Position numbers and translations under genes: made by a program | The notes under the pieces: generated by a model | Seen by the model: the letters and a program-made list of their open reading frames with translations, nothing else | Databases searched by the model: none | Told to the model about the DNA's origin: nothing | DNA from: Alphaproteobacteria bacterium | GTDB taxonomy: Bacteria; Bacteroidota; Bacteroidia; Bacteroidales; FEN-979 | DNA: 64,000 nt | Assembly (NCBI GenBank): GCA_009928665.1 | Contig: SACF01000011.1 | Coordinates: forward strand, 1 to 64,000 | Direction of reading: 5' to 3' | Shown here: positions 18,228 to 28,300 of the stretch, piece by piece | Layout of the letters: every line of letters begins with the position of its first letter | How positions within the stretch are numbered: position 1 is the stretch's first letter

Positions 18228-21200
18228 ATGTCAGACCTGAGTTCCCTTATCGAATCATGGAAAAATACCGGTCAAGCCGATATCGACAGCCATCGTCTTT
18301 CGGTTGCCATCCTTGACCAATCAGAACACTTAATAAACCACGATCCTGACGGGAAAATTTCGAGAGAGGAGTGGCTTGAATTCCTCCACATAACAGGGAA
18401 GCCCCTGTATTTAATGGCGCTCGGAACCAGCCTGAACAGGTTACGTTGGGCAGAACTTGTTTTTAAAATCATCCGTGAAACCGATTACACCCTGCTCGAT
18501 ATGATGGAGCAGCGCGTTGCTGAACATCCGGGCCACATCCTTTTTAAGGATATGTCGACCACAGTGCCTGTCGAGTGGACCTATGATCAGATCTTTCGGT
18601 TGGTACGTGAAATTGCAGCATTTTTTCTCGACACCGGAAACCATTCCCCCAGGGTTGCTCTTTATACCGAAAATTGCCTGGAAGGCGCGTGTTGTGATCT
18701 GGCTTGCCTGATGTTTGACATTTTCGACGCACCGGTCAGTCCCCATTTCAAACAAGAAGTCCTGATTTCCATTTTTAACACCCTGAAAATCAACATTGCT
18801 CTTGCCGATACGCCGGAAAGAATCAACATTCTGAAAGCGGTACGGGAGCAAACCGAGGTCAGATTCTCTATTTTTTCATTACTACCGGGAAAACACGAAA
18901 ATAATGAAGCGTTCTACCTGATCGAAGAGGCAAAAAAAATAACACTTGGGGATATTGAGAATATTCTTTCCCGACGAAGAAGAAGCTCAAACGATCATGT
19001 TGCAACGACCATGTTCACCTCCGGCAGCAGCGGACTTCCCAAGGGGGTATCCTTTTCGGTCTACAACATCGTTACCAAAAGATTTGCCCGCGCTGCTGCG
19101 CTTCCTGAAGTCGGTAATGTTACTTTTCTCTGTTATCTGCCCTTATACCATACCTTCGGGCGTTACCTTGAACTGACCGGTTCCATTTTCTGGCACGGAA
19201 CTTATGTGTTTGCTGGAAATACCTCGGCAGAAACGCTGCTTGCACTTTTTCCAAAGGTAAATCCCACCGGATTCATCAGCATTCCGCTCAGGTGGCAGGA
19301 GTTGTATGAGCGTTGTCTTGAGAAGACCAGCTCCATCGAAAGCAAGGAACTGAAGGAGCGCGCAATACGGGATGTGATCGGATACCGGCTGCATTGGGGA
19401 CTTTCTGCCGCCGGCTACCTGGATCCATCTGTCTTCAGGTTTTTCAATCAATACGGAATCCGTTTGAACAGTGGTTTCGGCATGACAGAGGCTACCGGCG
19501 GCATTACCATGACACCTCCGGGGGCCTATGTGGATGGTTCTGTCGGAATCCCGTTACCCGGCGTAATGACGCGGCTTACAGCCGACAAGGAACTGGAAAT
19601 CAGTGGACATTATATCGGCCGTTACCTCGAAGCGGCTCCACCGGGAGGTATCATCCCCCGTCCCGAATCACCGGAAAAGGACTGGTGGCTCTCCACCGGT
19701 GATGTTTTTCGCATCTCCAGAAACGGATATTATGAAATCGTCGACCGGGTAAAAGACATTTATAAAAACAACCGGGGCCAAACGGTAGCGCCCCAGATCA
19801 TCGAAAAAAAATTCAACCGGGTACCCGGAATAAAAAATGTCTTCCTGGTCGGCGATAACCGCCCCTACAATGTCCTTCTTATCGTGCCTGATAAATCCGG
19901 TTCGTTTTATGCCTCCCTCAAAGGGGGAAACCTGAAAGAATACTATCACCAGATTGTCATGGCTGCCAATGCTGATGTGGCCCCCTTTGAACGGGTTATC
20001 AATTTTGCCCTGGTCGACAGGGAATTCAGTATTGAGAAAGGAGAATTGACTGCAAAAAAATCGTACAACCGGAAGGTTATCGAATCCCATTTCAAAGAGG
20101 TCATTGAATCGCTGTATCAAAGTAATTTTGTGCACATTGAATGTCCCGATTTTTCTATTATTATTCCAAAATGGTTCTTCAGGGACCTTGGCATTCTCGA
20201 ACAGGATATATGTTACCGGAAATCCGGACTGGTCAATAAAAGAAGCAATAAAACACTGATTGTTAAAAGATTAAAAAACGGACTGGTTCGGATAGGCGAT
20301 TTCGGCTATCAGATTGAAGGGAAACAGATCGATCTCGGATTGATTTCACGACAACCGGCTCTCTGGTTAGGTAACCCGGGGATTATCGGATTCTGCCCGG
20401 TCAGGGAAGGCTGGGATCTCCCGATGGGAAATTTCTCTGCAACAATCCGGGTAATCAGATTTAAGCTGACCGTTCTCCCGGTAACTCCTGTTCTGAAATC
20501 CGTTCGCGACAGTCAGGTTGTTGCATCTAATAACCTGGTAATCAAATCATTTTTTATTGATTTTCAAACCGCATATGATTCCATTGAAGAACTGGGGAAA
20601 ATGCTCTTGTCGGCTGAACCACGACTGGCCGGGTTACTCCGTTGCAGGCTTGAGGCCCTGGCATACCATCCAGATGAAGAGATCCGATGCCTTGCCTACC
20701 GCCTTATCCTGCTGAAAGCGCCCACTCCTGAAGATATCCGAAGCATGCCTTCCTTTATTGAATCGGGACTGACTTTTCTGAATGAAAGATCGATCAAGGA
20801 AATTGCGGTAAGCAACTTCGGGAAACACCGTCTGGATGCGTTAAAACAAAGGTTGTACTGGTATCGTACCCGTTTGATCTGGCCGGCTTCACCTAGGCAC
20901 AGGAGGGCTTTCGGGGATGTGCTGTCGATGCTTTACAATTTCGCGCTGAAGCACCTCGATTATTATGTTCCGGTCAGAGCAGAATTATCAAGGTGGATCC
21001 TTCACAAAGAAGATCCCTTTCTCTCGCGGCTGGCTGAAAAATACTTTCACCAGCTTGCGGATGTTTTTGAAAGGACCATCGAGCAATCGACCGACCTGAA
21101 TGCATACAAAGATCTGGATTCCAAGTTGGTTTTTGAACACGGTATCTCCGATGCCGAGAAAAAGCGTCTGCTTCATATTTTCGGCACGACAACCTTCCTC

Positions 21201-22817
21201 AAGGAAAGCGTCCTGCTTACCTTTAATGAGGAAGATTTTGAACTGAACAAGATCCCCAGGCAGGGAATCTGGATTCTGCGGTTGTTGGCATATAAGGAGT
21301 TTAAACACTACAGGTTGTCGATCAATACCGACACCGGTAAACATTTCGATCTCCATGTCGTGATGAGTGAAAATCCAAAGTTCCGTCCGAAACCTGAAAC
21401 ATTCTACTGGCTTGCTTCGCTGGCGGGGTTCCCCTACGGGCCTGCCGTGGCCTCTCAACTGGGAAGCAGCAGACCTGCGCTCGGAGTTTTATCCACGCAA
21501 TATATCGGTGGGTTGACCGCCTGGGATAAAATAAGGGAACTGTCCGAAATTCATCGGTCGGCGGGATTTATCAACATCCATGCCTGGAAAAAGATCTTTG
21601 TCAGGGCCTTTACCGTAATCTTTAAGGCCTGGCATCACAGTGGTTTTCAGATCGTTCCTGGTTCAATATCGCCATCCAACGTCTCAATTCCGGAAATGGA
21701 TTTCAGAGAAAGCGCAGTGATATTGTCTCTGGCAGGATGGTCTGCATACCGGAATACCTTGTCGCTGATTGCACCGATGTTACAGGATTATTACTGTAAA
21801 ACAGCCTCCATTTATCCATGGTGCCGGTCACAGCTCGATGTCGCATGGATCTTTGACGCTTGTATCGAGGCCTTCGGCAAAGAGGATGCAATGACCTTTT
21901 TCGAGCAAATGAAAGTCGACCTGGAGCGCACGCCGCTGACCTGTTTTGATTCCACTGGATTGCTTTCACATCTGACAAAGTATATCGATACCTTTTCACA
22001 CAGATACTATATACCGGTCGCGCTGACCAATGCGATCGATCAGTACCTTGAATGGTACCGGATGAATCCCCTCATTACCTATACAGCAAAGGAACAAACC
22101 ATCATGGAGTTGCTGGAACTTTACCGGCTCCATGATCAGGGTGAATTTATCCGCTATTATTTTTTCAGATATACCTATTTCTCAGATGCGTCATTGGAGA
22201 TCAGGGAACATTTCGACGCCTTGCTCCGGCAGATGGAACACCACCGCGAAGGACTTGCAATTCAGCTTCTCGAATTATCCGATCTGCAATCCCTTATCAC
22301 GGATGAGGAGGATAAAATGGTCTTTGGAAAAATGGTATTTCCTAAATTTCAGAGCGAGCAATCCTTTGATTTTCTTAAAACCGGCGAGAATCCTTATGGC
22401 CATCTGGTGGTCCGATTTACTTTTCATGACCGGATGAACCGGAAATATATACTGCGTGAACCGGTCGAAGCAAGGGAAACGGGTCAGCTTTACCAGTTGT
22501 TTTTCCGGGAAAACTATCCCAAGGAGATCTCTGATAAAGACCACCAGTATATCCTTACAGATGAAAATGAAAATGTAATCGGAGGCATGACATTCCGCTT
22601 CCTGGATGAAAAAAATGTCCTGTTGGATGGGGTCGTTGTAATGTCATCTTTACAGGGACAGGGAATTGCATCAGGTATGATCACAAATTTTTTCAGCAGT
22701 ATGGCATCCCGTGGGATTGAGACTGTCAAAGCCCATTTCCTGTTTGGAAATTACTATCTGAAACATTTTTTTGAAGTAGATAAAAAATGGGGGGCGTTGA
22801 TCAAGCGACTGAACTGA
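18228..22817 (+). CDS. Giant fusion: acyl-adenylate (AMP-binding) enzyme, helical and kinase-like middle, C-terminal GNAT acetyltransferase
   Basis: 1529 residues. Residues about 85-630 form an ANL-superfamily acyl-CoA synthetase-like unit: P-loop TSGSSGLPKG (264-273), YLPLYHTFGR (303-312), GFGMTEATGG (416-425), STGD (489-492), hinge VDRVKDIYKNNRGQ (505-518) and a C-terminal lysine region GELTAKKSYNRKV (605-617) like that of long-chain enzymes. Residues 1-85 and 640-980 are largely helical and unassigned. Residues about 1000-1175 resemble a kinase/aminoglycoside-phosphotransferase fold, with PGSISPSNVSI (1144-1154) where HGDxxPSN would sit; the catalytic Asp is Ser, so a pseudokinase if the reading is right. 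Residues about 1395-1529 are a GNAT domain with acetyl-CoA loop QGQGIASG (1476-1483). The gene lies between aconitase and isocitrate dehydrogenase, 44 bases before the latter, so a link to TCA control by acylation is possible but inferred. Confidence 0.8.
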   Translation: MSDLSSLIESWKNTGQADIDSHRLSVAILDQSEHLINHDPDGKISREEWLEFLHITGKPLYLMALGTSLNRLRWAELVFKIIRETDYTLLDMMEQRVAEHPGHILFKDMSTTVPVEWTYDQIFRLVREIAAFFLDTGNHSPRVALYTENCLEGACCDLACLMFDIFDAPVSPHFKQEVLISIFNTLKINIALADTPERINILKAVREQTEVRFSIFSLLPGKHENNEAFYLIEEAKKITLGDIENILSRRRRSSNDHVATTMFTSGSSGLPKGVSFSVYNIVTKRFARAAALPEVGNVTFLCYLPLYHTFGRYLELTGSIFWHGTYVFAGNTSAETLLALFPKVNPTGFISIPLRWQELYERCLEKTSSIESKELKERAIRDVIGYRLHWGLSAAGYLDPSVFRFFNQYGIRLNSGFGMTEATGGITMTPPGAYVDGSVGIPLPGVMTRLTADKELEISGHYIGRYLEAAPPGGIIPRPESPEKDWWLSTGDVFRISRNGYYEIVDRVKDIYKNNRGQTVAPQIIEKKFNRVPGIKNVFLVGDNRPYNVLLIVPDKSGSFYASLKGGNLKEYYHQIVMAANADVAPFERVINFALVDREFSIEKGELTAKKSYNRKVIESHFKEVIESLYQSNFVHIECPDFSIIIPKWFFRDLGILEQDICYRKSGLVNKRSNKTLIVKRLKNGLVRIGDFGYQIEGKQIDLGLISRQPALWLGNPGIIGFCPVREGWDLPMGNFSATIRVIRFKLTVLPVTPVLKSVRDSQVVASNNLVIKSFFIDFQTAYDSIEELGKMLLSAEPRLAGLLRCRLEALAYHPDEEIRCLAYRLILLKAPTPEDIRSMPSFIESGLTFLNERSIKEIAVSNFGKHRLDALKQRLYWYRTRLIWPASPRHRRAFGDVLSMLYNFALKHLDYYVPVRAELSRWILHKEDPFLSRLAEKYFHQLADVFERTIEQSTDLNAYKDLDSKLVFEHGISDAEKKRLLHIFGTTTFLKESVLLTFNEEDFELNKIPRQGIWILRLLAYKEFKHYRLSINTDTGKHFDLHVVMSENPKFRPKPETFYWLASLAGFPYGPAVASQLGSSRPALGVLSTQYIGGLTAWDKIRELSEIHRSAGFINIHAWKKIFVRAFTVIFKAWHHSGFQIVPGSISPSNVSIPEMDFRESAVILSLAGWSAYRNTLSLIAPMLQDYYCKTASIYPWCRSQLDVAWIFDACIEAFGKEDAMTFFEQMKVDLERTPLTCFDSTGLLSHLTKYIDTFSHRYYIPVALTNAIDQYLEWYRMNPLITYTAKEQTIMELLELYRLHDQGEFIRYYFFRYTYFSDASLEIREHFDALLRQMEHHREGLAIQLLELSDLQSLITDEEDKMVFGKMVFPKFQSEQSFDFLKTGENPYGHLVVRFTFHDRMNRKYILREPVEARETGQLYQLFFRENYPKEISDKDHQYILTDENENVIGGMTFRFLDEKNVLLDGVVVMSSLQGQGIASGMITNFFSSMASRGIETVKAHFLFGNYYLKHFFEVDKKWGALIKRLN

Positions 22818-22861
22818 ACCCGGTTGATGAATTAAAGTAGTAATTTGACAAATCCAGAAAT

Positions 22862-24130
22862 ATGACTGAAGAATTGATTACCATGGTTAACGGGAAGCTT
22901 TATGTTCCCGACCATCCGATGATTCCCTTCATTGAAGGTGACGGAACAGGACCCGACATCTGGGCTGCAAGCGTCCGGGTTATGGATGCCGCAGTTAATA
23001 AAGCCTACCAGGGGAAAAGAAAAATTATCTGGAAAGAAGTCCTGGCAGGCGAAAAAGCCTTTGAAAAAACCGGTGAATGGCTTCCGCAGGTTACAATTGA
23101 CACAATATTTCAGCATCTTGTCGCGATCAAAGGACCGCTAACTACACCGGTCGGCGGAGGCATTCGTTCGCTGAATGTTGCCCTGCGGCAAATTCTCGAT
23201 CTTTATACCTGTTTAAGACCCGTCAGGTATTTCAAAGGGGTACCATCGCCAGTCATCCATCCGGAAACAACCGACATGGTGATCTTCCGGGAGAACTCGG
23301 AAGATATTTATGCCGGGATCGAATGGATGCAAGGGACTCCTGAATCGATGAAAATCCTGAAGTTCCTCCAAGAGGAGATGGGTGTCAAAATGATCCGGTT
23401 TCCTGATTCCTCTTCAATCGGGATTAAACCGGTTTCAAAAGAGGGTTCTGAACGGCTTATCCGCGCTGCTATCCTTTATGCCCTGGAGCATCACAAACCA
23501 TCGGTGACCCTGGTACATAAAGGAAATATCATGAAGTATACAGAAGGGATGTTCAAAAAATGGGGATATGAACTTGCAGCACGTGAATTCAGGGAACATG
23601 TTTTCACCTGGGAGGATTTTGACCGAATCAAAGCGGATCATGGTGAGGCGGTTGCCAATTCCGAGTTAACAAGTGCCATTGACCGGGGCAAAATAATCAT
23701 CAAGGACGTCATTGCAGATGCTTTTTTGCAGCAAATTCTGACGCGACCCTCCGAGTACAGTGTTATTGCCACACTGAACCTCAATGGCGATTATATCTCC
23801 GACGCCCTGGCAGCCATTGTAGGTGGTATCGGCATTGCCCCCGGTGCAAATATTAACTACATCACCGGTCATGCCGTCTTTGAAGCAACCCATGGAACAG
23901 CCCCTAAATATGCCGGAAAGGATCAGGTAAATCCGGGTTCGGTTATTCTCTCGGGAGCAATGATGCTCGATTACATCGGTTGGAATGAAGCGGCCCGTTT
24001 AATTGAAAAGGGAATCGAAGGCGCCATTGCAAAAAAACGTGTGACCTACGATTTTGAACGTCTTATGCAGGGGGCTACAAAACTGAAATGTTCTGAATTC
24101 GGTAGTGAGATCATTGCAAACATGGATTAA
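22862..24130 (+). CDS. icd: Isocitrate dehydrogenase (NADP-dependent type)
   Basis: 422 residues. Oxidative decarboxylation of isocitrate to 2-oxoglutarate; cytoplasmic homodimer. The E. coli Icd-type signature is clear: [10 protein letters not shown] (about 25-34), [17 protein letters not shown] (about 95-111), the conserved Arg residues in LRPVRYF, the NADP/metal region [12 protein letters not shown] (about 143-154), and Asp ligands in [16 protein letters not shown]. The Ser in IRSLNVALR is the residue that AceK phosphorylates in E. coli. NADP preference is inferred from the subgroup (KxxxY-type tail [15 protein letters not shown]). It follows the 1529-residue gene by 44 bases in the same direction and is closed by a strong terminator. 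Confidence 0.96.
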   Translation: MTEELITMVNGKLYVPDHPMIPFIEGDGTGPDIWAASVRVMDAAVNKAYQGKRKIIWKEVLAGEKAFEKTGEWLPQVTIDTIFQHLVAIKGPLTTPVGGGIRSLNVALRQILDLYTCLRPVRYFKGVPSPVIHPETTDMVIFRENSEDIYAGIEWMQGTPESMKILKFLQEEMGVKMIRFPDSSSIGIKPVSKEGSERLIRAAILYALEHHKPSVTLVHKGNIMKYTEGMFKKWGYELAAREFREHVFTWEDFDRIKADHGEAVANSELTSAIDRGKIIIKDVIADAFLQQILTRPSEYSVIATLNLNGDYISDALAAIVGGIGIAPGANINYITGHAVFEATHGTAPKYAGKDQVNPGSVILSGAMMLDYIGWNEAARLIEKGIEGAIAKKRVTYDFERLMQGATKLKCSEFGSEIIANMD

Positions 24131-24149
24131 GAATGCCCATGTTTCGTCC

Positions 24150-24189
24150 TAAAAAAAAGAGACGGGCTTCGATCCCGTCTCTTTTTTCT
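24150..24189. terminator. Bidirectional intrinsic terminator between icd and porP/sprF-type gene
   Basis: A perfect stem GAGACGGG / CCCGTCTC with loop CTTCGAT is flanked by an A run on the left and a T run on the right, so it works as a rho-independent terminator for both convergent genes. Confidence 0.9.
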
Positions 24190-24197
24190 TTCAGTTT

Positions 24198-25307
24198 TTA
24201 ATAGAATGTCGGACACTCCATCGGTCCGCCTCCCCTGCGGCCTCCGGAGCCGGGAACAAAGCCTCCACCTCCGCCGCCGCCAAAGATCTGCAGCTTATCA
24301 AATTCAAGGATGATCCCGATTTCATGAGCTCCGCCTGTGCCATTGAAAGCACCCGTAACCTGTAAATCGTAGCTGTACATGAATTTGATATTCATATCCT
24401 CATAAAAACGGTAACGATAGCCTGCCACAAGCGCGACGACATTATTTACGACGCCGGTCATGGTAGTCTTATACCAGGCGCCTAAATAAACGTTGAATTT
24501 GAGTAAATTCAAACCGACCTGCAACGAGTTCAGGCTCCCCTGGTTCTGATACAATCCGCCGATGTTGATCTTGAGTGGTTCGTCACTGGCACGGTACATG
24601 GCTGACGACGATCCGCCCTGGCCCGCTGTAAATACCAGGTCAATCTGTCCGACCCATTTACGGGGATAGGGTGATGCTCCGGTTGAGAGAAAACTTACAT
24701 CGGGGGCAAAGATATGATCCACGGCAAAACCAAGATTTCCATTAATCGTTCCCTGCGGATTTATGAACTGTAACACACCACCGGCAGCGAAATCAGGAAC
24801 TACCCGTTTGCCCGCGTCAGAGGGAATAACGGCAGTTGTCTGATAAACATTCCCATCGTATGGACTCAATTGATCGGCAAAGACCAGTGCATCCCAGTTG
24901 ATCCGCCGCTGCATCACCCCGGCTTTGATACCAAGCTGACTGATCATGAAGCTGGTTATCGGGATCCTGACCCCGATGGTCAGAGCAGCCCCAAAGTTGT
25001 TAACCAGTCCCGCTCCCGGGGTATCCTGGTTGATCATGATTCCGAGTCCGCCTGATCCTGGCAAGTTACGATCTCCGAGATCGGCCGAGAAAAAATAGGA
25101 CTTGTAAGGAATCGGCAGGGTGGGCCATTGATCCCGAAACAAAAATCTTGCCCTGATCCCGGTATTGATCCCGGTATACGCCGGGTTATAGTAAGTCGGT
25201 GTGCTGAAATACTGAGAGTAATTCATATCGGGCTGGCTCATAGCCACCGGTAATAAAACAGAACAACACAGCAGAACCAGGATCGTTGATATATATCGCT
25301 TTTTCAT
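24198..25307 (-). CDS. PorP/SprF family type IX secretion membrane protein
   Basis: 369 residues. Signal peptide (KKRYISTILVLLCCSVLLPVAMS), then the family opening DMNYSQYFSTPTYYNPAYTG, followed by outer-membrane beta-strands (RARFLFRDQWP, YKSYFFSADLGD, GLGIMINQD). PorP/SprF proteins sit at the outer membrane and are usually paired with a T9SS type B (CHU_C) cargo; this one is 18 bases downstream of the giant CHU_C protein and almost surely co-transcribed. The C-terminus is odd: after the final strand (IILEFDKLQIF) there is a glycine-rich tail (a run of seven glycines, then GSGGRRGGG) ending PMECPTFY. Confidence 0.92.
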   Translation of the reverse strand: MKKRYISTILVLLCCSVLLPVAMSQPDMNYSQYFSTPTYYNPAYTGINTGIRARFLFRDQWPTLPIPYKSYFFSADLGDRNLPGSGGLGIMINQDTPGAGLVNNFGAALTIGVRIPITSFMISQLGIKAGVMQRRINWDALVFADQLSPYDGNVYQTTAVIPSDAGKRVVPDFAAGGVLQFINPQGTINGNLGFAVDHIFAPDVSFLSTGASPYPRKWVGQIDLVFTAGQGGSSSAMYRASDEPLKINIGGLYQNQGSLNSLQVGLNLLKFNVYLGAWYKTTMTGVVNNVVALVAGYRYRFYEDMNIKFMYSYDLQVTGAFNGTGGAHEIGIILEFDKLQIFGGGGGGGFVPGSGGRRGGGPMECPTFY

Positions 25308-25325
25308 TTAGAATATTGTTAGCAA

Positions 25326-28300
25326 TTAGCGGATTAATGTTACAGTTCCCATAGTCTTGTATTCACCCTGACCAATGTCGCCTCCGGTCCACGGCGTGTC
25401 ATCAACGAAGGTTGCAGTGATTTTCCACATGTAGTTGCCCTGTGGCATCAACTTGCCTTCATAAGTACCATCCCATCCCTCAACCGGTCTTCCTTTATCA
25501 TCCAGTTTGGTTGATTCCCATAACTGATGACCCCAGAGGTCAAATACCGCAACGTGATAAAAACCTTGTTTCAGATTGATCCCGATGGGTTGGAACAACC
25601 GGACGCTTAAATTGGTACTGGTCGGCAGGAACGCGTTGGGAACATACAACCCCTTCAATAGGAGCCGGTATTCATAGAATGTGGTATCGGTACATTCAAA
25701 TTCATTGGTGGCGATGAGTTTGATAATATAGACGCCATCTTCAGTATAGGTTGCCACGGGATTTTCCTCGGATGAATACTTTTGATTACCGAAATCCCAG
25801 AAATAACTCTTCGCATCGGCCGACACGTTGTTAAGTTTGATCTGTCCCTGTTTCCCATTATATCCTGAAACTACCGTAAATGCACTCAACGGCGTGACAT
25901 TTACACGCACCGTTGAATCAACGGTATCAGCACACCCGTAAGTATCCATGACGATCATATTTACAGAGTAGTCACCCGTCTTTTCATAGATGTATTCCGG
26001 ATCTTTCAGATTAGAGGTATCCGACAACGATGCAGGATCTCCGAAGGACCACCTCCAGGAACCCAACGGAGCATCAGCCTCAACCGTAAGATCATTGAAA
26101 TAAGTAGGATCGCCTGCACAGGCAGCTGTGTTATCGAATGCTGCTGAAGGAAGCCGGTAAACGCGGGTCTCTTTGCTTAATGAATCCTCACATCCGTATT
26201 TATTCATGACCACAAGTTTGACATTGTAAATACCTGCAGTGTCGTATTTATGTGGTGGGTTCTTGACATTGGCAGTATCTGTCGGATTTGTGCTGAAATT
26301 CCAGTGCCACCATGTATTGGGTTCCCCGAAGGTATTGGAGGTGTCTCTGAACAGTGTGATCTGGTTCAAACAAATCGAAGGATTGGAGAAATAGGTGACC
26401 GGGGTCGGGCGAATCCGGATTGCTTTGACCATACTTTCTGTAATCGGTGTACCATTTATTGTCGCATTGATCTCTAACCTTACCTGGTAGAGCCCACTGT
26501 CGGCATAGGTATGATAAACCACAGGAGTATAGGTGGTATAGGTGGTTTCGTTCCCGTCATCCCAAATCCATTTCCACTGATTGATCCTTGCAACCGGCAA
26601 CGAACTGTCGCCGAAAGCAATTTCATACCGGGCACATAACGTGTCTTTTACCGTGAATACAGCCTGGATACACGGGAATCGCTGAACGGTCCTGGTAATG
26701 CTGTCGATACACCCATTGCTGTTGGTTATCACAAGGGTAACCTGGTACAGACCGGGGTCTACATAAAGGTGTGATTTATTTCCCGGTCCGGGCGCAAGAA
26801 TGGTAGTATCGCCGCCATCCCCCCAGATCCATTTCCAACTCGCTATACTACCGGTTCCCGGGTTAGCGGTTGAATCAAAGAACTGGATGGTACTGTCGCA
26901 TGGAGTCGACACAAATCCAAACATCGGATCCGGCGCTTCATACACCTGAACTTCCTTATAAACGCTGTCGACACAGTTATCGGTATTGTAAGCTTTGAAT
27001 TTCACGATATAGGTTCCGGGACCGGAGAAGGTGTGGGTCGGTCGGTACAAGGTAGAATTGTTGGCCTGTCCGCTCGAGGGATCTCCGAAGTTCCACGATA
27101 CCGAATACAAACTGTCGCCGGGAGTCATGTTAACGGGAGTGAAATGTGTAATGTAACCTTCACACACATCGTCGTTTGAGAAGGAGAATGTGAATCCCGG
27201 TTTGACAAAAACGCTGTCGACAACCGTATCCCTGCAACCGTAAGTATCGGTAACGATGAGCGATACCGCATATTTTTGGTTGGTCAACGGGAAAGTATAG
27301 GTCGGATTGGGCAGATTGGAGAAGGCTCCCGGTTCAAAGATCCATTGGCGTTCGACAATTGCCGCAGCGGTTGCAGTCGACAGATCCTGGAAGGTGACCT
27401 TTCCTGCAGGACAGAAGAGGCTCATATAAGAGTATTGTGCAACCGGAACCTGGCGGGCAATGACCGGAATTGTAACAGAATCGGTACATCCTGTAAGGTT
27501 GGTCACGACCAGTTTCACGTCATAAGTACCGGGAGTTGAATAGAGATATCGGGGGTTCTGGATGTTAGCCGTACCGGTACCATCTCCGAAGTCCCAGAAC
27601 CAGCCTATAACCTGACTGCCCGGTGCAATCGAAAAATCGGTAAATTGTGTCGAATCATTGATACAGGCGGCCTCGTACTGGAACATTGCAGTCGGCTTTG
27701 GATAGGCAACCACCTGTACTACCGTGTCTTCGAAGCACCCATGTGAGTTGGTCGCCTGCAAGGTCACTGCATAGGTTCCTGTTGTAAGATAGGTATGCGT
27801 CGGATGCTGCAGGGTTGAGAAATTATTGGACCCGCTTGAAGGATCTCCGAAGTCCCATGACCATGCCGTGACCGTGCCCGATGGCGATGTAGAAGCATCG
27901 GTGAATTGAGTCGGGCTCCCGACACAGGCTGTATCGGCTGAGAAAATGGCAACCGGCACAGGGTTAACTGAAACGGGCTTCCGAATGCTGTCGATACATC
28001 CGTTTGCGTTGGTCACCTGCAGGAATACATTGTAGGTTCCTCCTGCGGTAAAAGCGTGCATCGGGTTTTGCGTGTTGGATGTATTATTGATTCCGGAGGC
28101 AGGATCGTCGAAGTTCCAGCTCCAGATCGTGAGGGCCGGTCCACTGTTGATTTGCGACAAGTCGGTGAATTGAACCGCGGTCATTGCGCACACATTGGTG
28201 CCAGCAATGAAATTCGCCAGGGGCCGGAAACCTATCTGCACCTGGCTCTGTTTCTGAGCTGTGCAGGAATCGCTGGTGGTTATGGTCAGAGTGACATTAT

